Assembly (NCBI GenBank): GCA_025201805.1
Contig: MU619239.1
Location: forward strand, 158,367 to 222,366
Reading direction: 5' to 3'
Source: Parasitella parasitica
Lineage: Eukaryota; Mucoromycota; Mucoromycetes; Mucorales; Mucoraceae
Length of the DNA stretch: 64,000 bases
In this document: positions 49,200 through 59,178 of the stretch, in pieces
How the letters are laid out: each line of letters begins with the position of its first letter
Position numbering within the stretch: the stretch's first letter is position 1
Program-made: the position numbers and the translations under genes
Notes under the pieces: model-generated
Seen by the model: the letters and a program-made list of their open reading frames with translations, nothing else
Database searches by the model: none
Told to the model about the DNA's origin: nothing

Positions 49200-50400
49200 G
49201 TCAGTCATGTGTCAAACTTCGATTTATTGCATGAGGACGCAAAGATATTAGCCACTATGGGTTATTCTTCCCTTTAAGCAGGAGAGAAAAAGATAAAAGT
49301 TTAGATTGTGTGGAACTTGTTGTATCCATATAAAGGCTACATATTTCATATCTTACATAGTTATAATGTACGGATCATGATATTAATTGTTGGTAATTCT
49401 TTTACAAATAAGGAATAAGCTACAAGTTGTAATTGAGCCTCTTGCGCAAGGTTCTAGGCTTATCCAAAGGTTACATCAGGATGAGATCGCGGGATGTCGG
49501 GGAGAGATATCTTGCTCACGTCTCTTTTCTTCAATTTAAAGTAGAAGAATAGGTCTGTTCCTGGAAATAATGTGATTTAATAATGTTGACACTTCATGTC
49601 AAACATTAGATGTTATGTGGATAAACATTAATTAGGATATATTTTAGTGTAAATAAAGATCATATCTTATGTCAATAAATGTCTTCAGTTTTGTATCAGA
49701 GAAAGTCTTATTTACTTCCTTTTTTCATATTACATTTACGCAACATTCCGGAGCGCCCTTTACACTAGCACAACAGAAATTTTTCATCCAAAAAAAAACT
49801 AAGGTGTGTAAAAATGGGTTTCGAGGCCGTATTATGCAGCGTCGCGGCTAGCGATTCATATTAAGACATACCCAAGTTAGCTATTAGGACCATGCTATGC
49901 TCCTCAATTGAAGATAAAATGTGTACTATATTTGCAGTGGTAAATTCAAACTCGGTAGTATGTTGCCATTTGCATTTAAATCCATCTCAAAATTCTTCAT
50001 TGCTTAATATCTCAAATAGTTAATAAGTCATTGGATATCCTTACCAAGTGTTCTATGACTATAAAATAATCTGCATCTAACTATATAAAGTACAAGGCTA
50101 TGTAAATATTTTTTTATATTATCAATTTCAAGATTCAAAAATCATCTTTTTTGATTGTTTTCAAGTAGAAGGAACCATCTTTTGAGCACACACAACCCTA
50201 TAAACTCAACCAAACAATTAATTCCATCAATTTCTACCCATAAACATCTTGCTCCCAACTTTAGCTTTATTATTTCTGTCACAAATCAAAATCTTGTCTC
50301 GACGAAAATCAATCAGCCTAAAATTCGAACCTCATAAAATCAAGTAAACCAAGACAAAATAAGAATAAAAGGAAGAAATGAATGAAGTAGCCTTTATGCC
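49200..50400 (-). repeat. Dispersed repeat family, inverted copy C with an insertion
   Basis: The minus strand repeats the order of units A and B: GACAGAAATAATAAAGCTAAAG (near 50270), TTGTTTGGTTGAGTTTATAG, TATTTACATAGCC, TTCAATTGAGGAGCATAGC (near 49900), TAATATGAATC, and further on CTCCTGCTTAAAGGGAAGA with CTAATATCTTTGCG (near 49250-49280). The block expected between about 49310 and 49800 does not match A or B, so roughly 0.5 kb appears inserted or replaced. The proximal part can be read alongside 8190-8330 for 45-50 codons with about half the positions identical, which reflects DNA similarity rather than proven coding. Confidence 0.65.
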
Positions 50401-50526
50401 CTCAGTAACAGATCCCATCTGCAAAGTTTTCCCTTCAAAAATATTCGAGACATCAACAAAACAAGGCCTACAGAATTTAGACCACAAATAATCAAAAAGG
50501 GGCCTTCACTTTTGTGCAAAAGCGTA

Positions 50527-50760
50527 AATGACTGAAGATAAATTGAGTGGTAAAATTGGTAGTGTATATCATGGGGCTCTTCGCAACACGGCTTTATCTT
50601 TTGTGGCTATTCAAACGTCAAAAATATGAAAAACTAAGAAGTTTGATATCTATTTAACGAGGATTTTTAAAGTTGGCTATTGTGTGTCAATATAGAGGAT
50701 TTATACATATTTCATGATTCAAAAAATGATAATACAATATGCTTAAAATAGAGGATAGGT
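50527..50760 (+). pseudogene. Possible kinase-like gene relic
   Basis: From ATG 50527 a short frame encodes KIGSVYHGALRNT..SFVAIQ, resembling the glycine-loop and VAIK strands of Ser/Thr kinases (closest in feel to PAK/Ste20), with the VAIK Lys replaced by Gln. It stops at TGA; the same frame continues KTKKFDIYLTRIF before further stops. This looks like a dead fragment. The similarity is short and could be chance. Confidence 0.3.
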
Positions 50761-51091
50761 TTCAACATGTTTGAACAAAAGTCATGCAGTCATAATGATG
50801 GTGTTAGATTTAATGCCAAACACAAGATTATGCATTTATTATCACTACAGCGTATTTGCTATGCATCATGTGAAAGTAACGTTGATTTCCCAATTCTGCA
50901 TATTAAGCATGAATCTAACTCTTCAAAATGATGAACATAACATTATCAATGGAGGGTTGCCGATGTACAATAATAGGATGAGAGCCTTTGTATTTTCAGC
51001 TGATTCAGAGGTACACTAATGATTGAACAATAGAATTTTTTTATATTTATATTCCTTTTTCTCTCATACTATTTATTCTTTTTCTTTTCTT

Positions 51092-52441
51092 ATGGATATG
51101 TCATTATCTGAAAATGATCAAGACAATGTCTTTATTAGACATTTCAAAGAACAAGCAAAACTGAATCGTTCTCACCAGCAAAAGCGGCAACAACCTGTAC
51201 CACCATCGCCTCCGGCTCAACCATTTCAACGGCCCAAAAATCAAGCAAAGAATGACACTCTTACATCTGCATCATGGCCAATTTTAATAGCTATAGTTCC
51301 AACTTTGGGTGCATTTTTTGCAGGCGACACCGAAATTTGGAGTGATTTTATCATGGTTTTGTTGGTTCTCTACTATGTCCACAAATGGATGACAGGTATA
51401 TGCTGTTTTACTGAAGCCAAGCATACTTCAGTTTAATTTATCATAACATCTATAGTTCCGTGGGCATATTATGAAAGTGCACGCTCTCGGCACATTATGC
51501 ATCAAAAGCTATCAAACGAGAGAACAAACGCTGGTATCTTGCACATTCCAAAAAATGAGCAAGAAGCTTTCGCCAGACGTATGCAGCGAGACCACAGCAA
51601 AAGCAAATCAATCACAGCAGAACTTCGCCGACATGAGCTTGCTGGATTGCTGTTGGTGGTTCTCTCGCCTGCTATTGCCGGTTACACATTGCAGTACAGT
51701 CGTTATTTGCTTAGTAACATAGATCGATATATTAATGCATTTAATGTTACGATCTTTATATTGGCTGCTTCCATAAGACCCTTGACACATGTGATGACAC
51801 TCTTACAAAGACGTACAGCATTTCTGCAAAGTGAAGCATTAGCTTCAGAGAATCAAGTTCAAGTCTTGCAGGCAAAGCTGGATATACTCGAAAAGGAGCT
51901 CTATGGCCTTCGAAAAGCTTTTGCCACAAAGCAAGATCTTGGTCAATTAGTGACAGAGGACATAAAGCCTTCCTTGCAGCAATTTGCGAAAAAGCTGAAG
52001 CGATTTGAAAAACAAGACCCTCTGCTTAGAAACTGGTTTGAAGAGAAATTCGCTGCAATCAATTACAAAGTTCGTGAATTCGATCAATACATTCGCGTTG
52101 AACAAGATCAACGTCAAAAGACACATGGCATGATTGTCAGCTTAATTTTACTTCCACTCCGTATCTCACTCTGGGTTGTCAAACGACTGGCATCATTGCT
52201 CTCAAGCTATCACAGCAGCTGCAATCTCTTGGCAGTAGCAGCAGCAGCATCAGAATCAACATATAAAGCTCTAATAAAGCCACCGTCTGCATCTGCTGCA
52301 TCTACTTCAACTTCGAAGAAACCGTCATGGAAACGTCAACGTTCAACTGTTTCGTCTCAGCATCAAATGTCGACAGTAATACCCGACCCGACAGAGACAA
52401 TTTACTCTACTGAAGAAAGTATTGCTGCATTTGGGCATTAG
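51092..52441 (+). CDS. 429-aa membrane protein with coiled coil, unknown function
   Basis: Two exons (51092-51395, 51456-52441) join in phase (KWMTV) to 429 aa. A polar N-terminus rich in Gln and Pro precedes two hydrophobic segments (about 63-80 ILIAIVPTLGAFFAG and 85-100 FIMVLLVLYYV). A basic loop, two more segments (about 160-180 GLLLVVLSPAIAGY and 190-210 VTIFILAASIRPLTHVM), a charged coiled-coil stretch (about 215-310) and a last hydrophobic segment (MIVSLILLPLRISLWVV) follow, then a Ser/Thr-rich basic tail. The layout suggests an organelle membrane protein. A second in-frame ATG sits six bases downstream. The family was not recognised. A pyrimidine tract precedes the ATG. Confidence 0.8.
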
Positions 52442-52786
52442 CCACTACATTTATGCACATTTCATTGTTTTTCTTTAGTAACAATAAAAACTTCAATATA
52501 CGCTCCGGTAATTTTATGGTTCCTTTAAACTATTTTCCAAATCTGCACCTGCTGATAGAAGAAGACAGAGTAAAGCTAGCATTCACTGCATAACTGCTAT
52601 GTATGGACAGGCTTGAAGAAACCCTTCTGGTAACTAAAATACAATGTCATTGTGCCTTTTTATACACGTTTTTATTTTATGAAAGCAATGCTAATACAAC
52701 ACAACATGGCAAAAACTAGTCTACACGAGAAAATGGCCAGATTGGTAAAAAGTGAATGAGAGAGAATTATTCTATGTTATTTTAAT
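52442..52786. other. Convergent 3' intergenic, 429-aa gene / SHMT
   Basis: About 345 nt between convergent stop codons. No feature was recognised apart from the poly(A) signal. Confidence 0.5.
52493..52498 (+). terminator. Poly(A) signal AATAAA of the 429-aa gene
   Basis: AATAAA about 50 nt after the stop codon, in the convergent gap before SHMT. Confidence 0.5.
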
Positions 52787-54651
52787 CTAGTATTTCATTT
52801 CTGATTCCCAGAAACCGACAGTGGGGAAAGTAGAAGCAAATTCAGAGACTTCCTTCTTCAATTCTTGAATAGAAGCAATATCACTACCATCGCCAATATG
52901 AGCCTTGAAATCAGCCAATTTCTTTCCAGTAGCCTTAGCCTTCTCCTCTTGTGTAATCTTGACGGAACGGTCAATGAAATCAGCAATCTTTACGAAATCA
53001 GATTCCTTGAAGCCACGGCTGGTCATGGCAGGAGTACCGATACGAAGACCGCCAGGAATCAAGGCACTCTTGTCGCCAGGAACAGTGTTTTTGTTGGTGG
53101 CAATGTTGACCAACTCTAGGACACGCTCAACACGAGCACCGTCAACACCTTTTGACTTGAGGTCGACCAAAAGCAAATGGTTGTCGGTACCGCCGGAAAC
53201 GAGATTATAATTGAGTTCATTGAAACGAGTGGCAAAAGCAGCGTTGTTCTTCAAAACTTGGGTTTGGTATTCTTTGAAAAGAGGTGATTTGACTTGCTTG
53301 AGGGCGACAGACAAAGCACTAATAGTGTGGTTGTGGGGTCCGCCTTGATGGCCAGGGAATACGGATTGGTTGATGGCATTTTCCAAGTCGTAGTTGGTTT
53401 CTAGATGAAAAATCGTTGTAGTCGAGCCAAAGAGAGAGCACGTCCGTTTAAAATCTCTTACCTTTGCCCTTCTTATCGACGCTGCGAAGGCCCTTTCTGA
53501 AAAAGATCATGGCACCACGAGGGCCACGAAGAGATTTGTGAGTAGTAGTAGTAACAATGTCAGCATATTCGAAAGGACCAGGCAAGACGCCAGCAGCAAT
53601 CAGACCAGAAATATGCGCAACATCAGCCATCAAGTAGGCACCACATTTATCGGCAATCTAAAAAACCAAATCACAGTTACTATCCCACAAAATAGATAAT
53701 CTAGAATCGAGGCTTTTTTTTTTTTTACCTCTCTCATTCTGGCGTAATCAATGTTACGGGCATAAGCGGAAGCACCAGCAACAATGACCTTGGGTCTGTA
53801 GAGAATAGCGTTCTTCTCCAAGGTGTCATAATCAATGCGGCCAGTGCTTTCATCCAAACGGTAGGGCAAAGTCTCAAAATAAGCAGAGACCTGAGAAATC
53901 TTCTTGTTGGGAAGTTGGTAGCCATGAGACAAACTGCGCTGCAAGTTAACGCTCCAGTTCCCATCCTGTTATTATCAGTATACTTACTGTCCACCATGGG
54001 GGAGATCGAGACCCATAATACGATCGTGAGGCTTCAAGATAGCACCGTAGACGTACAAATTAGCAGGAGCGCCAGACAAAGGCTGGACATTAACACCCCA
54101 CTTTTCGTTGTTGAGGTCAAAGGCTTCCAAAGCTCTCTTCCGACAAAGGTTCTCGGACATGTCGATAAACTCATTACCACCATAGTAACGGGCACCAGGG
54201 TAGCCTTCAGAATACTTGTTCTGCATAACACTGCCGAGGGCATCCATCACAGCTCTGGAAGTGAAGTTCTAAATAGCCACATGTTGGTGCAAACTTTCAG
54301 CAATTCCGATAGCCACAATTACCTCTGAGGGGATGAGATCAACGCTCTCTTGCTGTCTCTTTTTTTCCTTTTCGATGATATCGAACATTTCAGGATCCAT
54401 CTTTTCAAGCCTATCATTGAGGAACTAGAGGCCAACCGTCAATGCAAGTGTCTACGCAAGGAAAGCTACAACTTACCTCTTGCTGACCAGCAGGGAAAAC
54501 ATAGCCACGCTACGGAAACAAGACGGTTCAGCATAATGTACTGACATTTGAATTACAATGGATGTATGGTTACCTTGGCTTGGCTGATGGCAGGTCTGGC
54601 CATACGCAAGGTGGAGGGCTTGGCAGCATTGGCGATAAGAGATCTAAGCAT
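52787..54651 (-). CDS. SHM1: Serine hydroxymethyltransferase, mitochondrial
   Basis: PLP enzyme that interconverts serine and glycine and feeds one-carbon folate metabolism. Seven exons (54651-54574, 54509-54477, 54424-54323, 54268-53988, 53933-53729, 53657-53462, 53400-52787) give 502 aa. The first ~25 residues ([19 protein letters not shown]) lack acids and carry arginines, a typical mitochondrial presequence. Domain marks: [60 protein letters not shown], and the PLP-lysine segment [16 protein letters not shown]. Exon 2 encodes only 11 residues. It converges with the 429-aa protein gene. Confidence 0.97.
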
Positions 54652-55341
54652 TTTTTTTACAGATTGTGTGTGAGAGGAGAAATGAAGAGGGAAAAAAGCG
54701 AAAAATAAACAAGATGTATTTATCTCTTATGTGAGCGGGGGAGCCAGGAGACGCAAAGTATAAGGAATTTGGTGAGTGGAAAAGCCTAAAAGAGGCAATG
54801 GCTCTTCCACCGAGTCAATCCACCGCGTCAAAAAAATTTACAAAAAAAAGATTGCCTTCACAGCTGTCTTTTTATGAGTTTTGAGATTATCATTGCATTG
54901 AGTGTAGGATGCTCTACATGAAAAGATGCCCCTGCAAACAGGCTGTGCCACTTTTACTTGAGAACTCGTTTCATTGAATAACACGGCTGCACTTTGTTTA
55001 AAACCCACAGCAACATGGCATGGATCTTCAGTGTCATATTGGGTGTGAGAAAAATATGGACCCAAAGCTATAATTTCTGTTTGTGGAGCAAATCAAGCAA
55101 AAGAATTCAGCGCCTATTCAACTTGGCAAAAAAAAAAAAGAGATACAGTTATTTATTGCTCATTTTAGATGTTTGTAGGACCTGACATGGTATACAGTTT
55201 TTACAAATAAAGATTATTACACACTGCATTTTGAATATGCAACTTTGTGTGTATAAAGTAGCGCGACAAGATCAACCATATATTCCCATGTTGAAATTAG
55301 TTTTAAATATTTATTTGAGTTCGTTTGGCCTAAAGGACTAT
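54652..55341. other. Intergenic, SHMT promoter / uL15m 3' end
   Basis: About 690 nt. A 75-codon open frame (54838-55065, minus) has no recognisable features and is not called. No RNA gene was seen. Confidence 0.5.
55310..55315 (-). terminator. Poly(A) signal AATAAA of uL15m
   Basis: TTTATT on plus, i.e. AATAAA on minus, about 27 nt downstream of the uL15m stop codon. Confidence 0.45.
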
Positions 55342-56258
55342 CTATGCTTCTTGAGCCAAATAACCTCTGTTCTTGGGATCCGAATAATATTCTATATTAC
55401 ATGTTACCATATTATATCCTGCAATATACCTCAACTCAAACACTTACTGATTTCTTCCTTTCGTAATGGTGCCGCCAATTTAGGTAATTGTGCAAATTTC
55501 TCGGGGCGAACAACAGATCTCAAACCAAGAGCATTATAGTAGCGGGTAACAATCTTACCACCAGCCTTTTCCACAGCCTCAATGGCCTTTTGCGATGCTC
55601 TAGAGACTTCAATTGTGACAGGAATTGTAAACATTTCGGCCCCCTGAGTTTGCCAACTGTCAGCCTTAAACATACAAGACTTCTTCCTCTTATCAAAACT
55701 TACGACACTCAACAACTTGACGCCATCCTCAATTTTATGTATACAGCGGCTATCTAAAAGGTGCTTCATTGTAATGGGCTGAGAAGCATCGATACGACCT
55801 GTTTGAATCCAATGCTGTAAACGATCCAAATTCAATTCTTGATACTCTTTGCCATGGCTAAATTGTAAACCATCGTTAACGTCAGGATACCAAATACCAG
55901 ACACAATCCCTACATGTTGTAGAACCCACGCTTAGGCAAGCGTCTAACTAATGGAGTTTGACCACCTTCAAACCAAGGCACAGGCTGTCCATTACCTGAA
56001 CGAGCCTTTTGCCCTTTATGGCCACGACCTGCCGTTTTACCTTTACCATAACCAGGACCACGACCAACACGTGTACGCTATAATTTATTAGGTCTTTCAG
56101 ATAGTAGAGTCTATGGTGATGTATACCTCAGACACTGCACCAGCGTTATCAGCCAAATGGCCAAGATTAACAGGGATCTTGGGAGGATGAACATGTATTG
56201 ACATTGCACGAACAGGAACTAATGTCGTGATACGGGTTGAAAATACTGAACGAAGCAT
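55342..56258 (-). CDS. MRPL10: Mitochondrial large-subunit ribosomal protein uL15m
   Basis: Structural protein of the mitochondrial 54S ribosomal subunit. Five exons (56258-56127, 56077-55914, 55857-55704, 55643-55448, 55391-55342) give 231 aa. An Arg/Val-rich mitochondrial leader is followed by the L15 signature: [20 protein letters not shown] with KGQKAR, the glycine-rich RNA-binding segment, [34 protein letters not shown], and in the C-terminal part [23 protein letters not shown]. Intron 2 and intron 3 are partly open in one frame, but removing them restores the family spacing (YNIHGKEYQ and LLSVGAEMF). It diverges from the Hsp70-like gene. Confidence 0.95.
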
Positions 56259-57203
56259 TTGAAGGATACGTTGCTGTTGACAGATAGATCAATGGGTTAA
56301 ACAAGGGAAAAAACATTCTAATTCAAGGGTGATGTTCAATAAAAACGGTGACAGGTTTGGATTTTTGAGAGACAGCCAAGTTAGCATCGTAGTATACGGT
56401 ATTCACTGCATACCGCAGCAGTTCAGAGTGAGTGTGTAGCGCTGGTAACTGTCTTGTATTATTTCAAGAGCTTCTGTAACCTGAATTTTCTGCAAGACAA
56501 CAGTTAACCAACTTCAAATGCTTGGCGGAAATGTCATGACCCACACACTGCTCGAAGGTGCTTACCAAGGAATTAAAAGCTGGTTACTACAGCTGGAAAT
56601 TCAAATGAACCAATGTATAGAATTGGTATCCTAAACAATGCTGACCAAGCGCAGAGTTTTACCAACAACAAACTTTAGCACGTATAACAATAACGCCACT
56701 TTTTACTCTAAATGGCCCAACGCAACGTGTCATTGACTATGAACCCTGTTGTAAAACTATGAACCCTATTGTGTTTAACTATTTTCATCATCCTGTTTTT
56801 TGCTGTCGCACTGCAAAGGCCTGATCTTGCAACTAGAAAGGTGTCTTTATTATCATATCAATACAAAAGACCAGTCTGATTGTTTGAAGTCTTTGATGTT
56901 ATTGTTACCGATATCCGCCATTATTATATAGTCTATCTGATTGTTAGTACTCCTATTTCATCTATGAATGAGCTCTGCTTTATTCTGTGAATATTGATTT
57001 GTTCATTGTAGTGTAATAGAACTATCAGCTCATAAATGAGTCAAATGATAGACTAATTAACCATTGTGTAAAAATGAGATAGCATGGCGCCTTTATCCCT
57101 GTTAAGCCATCAGACCTCATCTGCTTGAAATATAAATAGAGAAAGATATTTTAAACAAACTATCATCATAAAAAAAATACCAACTACTAAGAAAAAGAAA
57201 AAA
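56259..57203. promoter_or_regulatory. Divergent promoter region, uL15m / Hsp70-like
   Basis: About 945 nt between divergent ATGs. A TATAAATA element lies 73 nt before the Hsp70-like start. Canonical alternating heat-shock elements (nGAAnnTTCn) were not spotted. No coding region was seen. Confidence 0.55.
57131..57138 (+). promoter_or_regulatory. TATA box of the Hsp70-like gene
   Basis: GAAATATAAATAGAGAAAG contains TATAAATA 73 nt upstream of the ATG, the clearest TATA box in the window. It suggests regulated rather than housekeeping expression. Confidence 0.55.
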
Positions 57204-58968
57204 ATGTCTGCAGAACAAGAAAAACTTTCACCCCTTCAGGCACTTGAAAACATCTGGAGCGCAATGCAACCTAACGGTTCCGATAAAAACAACGACAACG
57301 AAGCCGAATCAACCATGTCAAAGGCTGTTTTGTATTTGAATTCTCAAACACAAGAAAAGTGGGATTTAGAGAACCCTACTTATGAAGAGAAGTTGAAAGA
57401 TGCAGTGCTTATGGCAGCTGAGACCATTGTCTTTCTTGGTAAAAAATAAACTCGTATATTTTTTTATACTTCAGCTAACATTTATCTTTACCCTAGACAT
57501 TGGACCAGCGGATGGAGAAGTTCAATATTGGGCAAAGAAATTCAGCAAAAGACCATTAGACACAAGACTGCTGTAATTATCTCTTATAATAGTGCTCTAG
57601 CAAATACTGACCCCTCCCCCTTTTTTTTCTAGAAATAGTCATATAATTGCATGGAAATCAATCAAAGATTCTCAGGTAACTGTCAACGGAAAGTTGGAGC
57701 CTCCTCCTAAGGGAGGTATCAGTTATGAATTTATGAAAGGGTATGAAATGCTGAACTCTCCTGGAGATGCTGATGTTGATCAGAAGACAGCCTCCATTTC
57801 GGCTGTCATGAAATATCTTTTCAAGGCGTTTATTACAAACTTCAAGAAAAACTACTACGACCAAAAATTCGAGGAAGTTTTCAACAGCGAAGAAACCGAC
57901 AAGGTTATTATTGTGATACCAGTTCCTCACTATTACACTTCTGAAGACAAGAAGGCGATGTTGAAGGCAGCAGAAGATGCTGAGCTGAGCAAATATGGCA
58001 ACGTGCTCCTTGAAGACTCACTTTATCTTTTAGCCCGTTATACTTTGGATTCTGCTGAAGGTAATCACACAATAAGGTGTCTTAACTTAGAGGCCAGCAA
58101 ATTTGAAAGTATCGAAGTTAATTGTAATCATGACGGAGTTAAGAGGATCGAAAATGCTCACCAGCTTGGTGAAGGCTTCGTTGATATGGTCAAGGATATT
58201 GAAAGTCTTTTACGAAAAGAATGGCTGATATCTACTGTCTGCAATAAAGACTTGAAGCAAATTGCAAATGATGTCTTGATAGACTCTGTTTACATGGCCA
58301 ATGGTACTGAAACTTGCTATATTGCTGATGAGGACCTTGAGGATGCTGTTAAAAAAGAGATGGATGATGACGAGGACAAGGACGAGTTTGTAGACACAAA
58401 GCAATCACAAATTAAGGCATTAGTCGATCACAGACACTATCAAATGTATAATATTTGCAGAGAAATCGGTGAGACGCAAGACTTCGAGAATCAGCTCAAA
58501 GCCAAACTCAAAGAGCACAAAGTTGTCTTCCAGAATAATTTCCCAGAGGACGTGGATGCTGAATTCAAGATATTTATGGCATCACCTGAAGCGCAGAAAA
58601 CTATGTGGGAGTTACTTGTAAGTTTTTCATTATGATTATTAAACAACATCTAAGTCAATTGTTTATAGCATGGAAATAAACTAAACAACGAAGAGGATAT
58701 CGTTCTGTCAGACCGTAAAAGGGATGTTCTTATTAGTGGCGAAAGTATCCAAAAGTTTGTAGAGGACATAATACAAATGAAGTTCAAAAAAGATATTCTC
58801 GAAAAGGAATTCAAACGTGGCAAAGAAGAATGTAAAATGGATTCTCTGCGTTTACATGGTATCTTGACAGGCGTTCACTACCTAAAGACCGATGATGATT
58901 TTTTTGTACAACACTTGTCCTTGGCAACAACGTTTTTTGAACACTGCCCAGCCATCACTCCAGAATAA
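57204..58968 (+). CDS. Divergent Hsp70/HSPA12-like protein
   Basis: Four exons (57204-57438, 57497-57572, 57633-58617, 58669-58968) give 531 aa. Residues about 170-220 resemble the actin-fold core of Hsp70 relatives: KVIIVIPVPHYYTSEDKKAM aligns with the VPA.F....R strand-helix, and GNVLLEDSLYLLARY with the IxEPxAAALxY strand. The N-terminal phosphate-1 loop (DLGTT-type) is absent, replaced by a short charged N-terminus, and phosphate-2 (DxGGGT) is not recognisable: the stretch reads RCLNLEASKFESIEV. ATP hydrolysis is therefore doubtful. An acidic stretch (MDDDEDKDEF) follows at about 380. The assignment to the HSPA12 side of the family is inference. It may be a pseudo-chaperone or a sensor with an Hsp70 fold. 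Confidence 0.7.
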
Positions 58969-59083
58969 AAAAAACAGCTACAAGAATTTGAACCTATGCA
59001 TGTGTGAAAACAATTATATGCACATGCACCTATGTTATCACAAAGTTTAAAAATTCAACCATGTAGACTGCTATTATCTGCCA

Positions 59084-59089
59084 AATAAA
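59084..59089 (+). terminator. Poly(A) signal AATAAA of the Hsp70-like gene
   Basis: AATAAA about 115 nt after the stop codon, in the short gap before the convergent Mam3-like gene. Confidence 0.45.
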
Positions 59090-59178
59090 TCTTATGTTCT
59101 ATAAATCTCAAAACAAGAGGCTATTTGTCTTGTATATTTCATTATACAAATATGAACTACTTTGTATCGTCTAGAGGA

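Larger units (their letters stand above)
48166..51091. other. Gene-poor region of 2.9 kb with repeat copy and relics
   Basis: Between the dynactin start and the 429-aa membrane protein. About 49200-50400 is an inverted copy of the 6.6-9.4 kb repeat family, and 50527-51010 holds decayed coding fragments. The dynactin-proximal part (48166-49200) is A/T-rich without recognisable genes. Confidence 0.6.

Noticed and set aside
54604-54606. Internal Met at SHMT residue 16 as a start for a cytosolic isoform
   Set aside because: It would still begin within the presequence-like region and nothing in the sequence favours it.
54838-55065. 75-codon minus-strand frame between SHMT and uL15m
   Set aside because: No homology recognised and no conserved signal; likely spurious.
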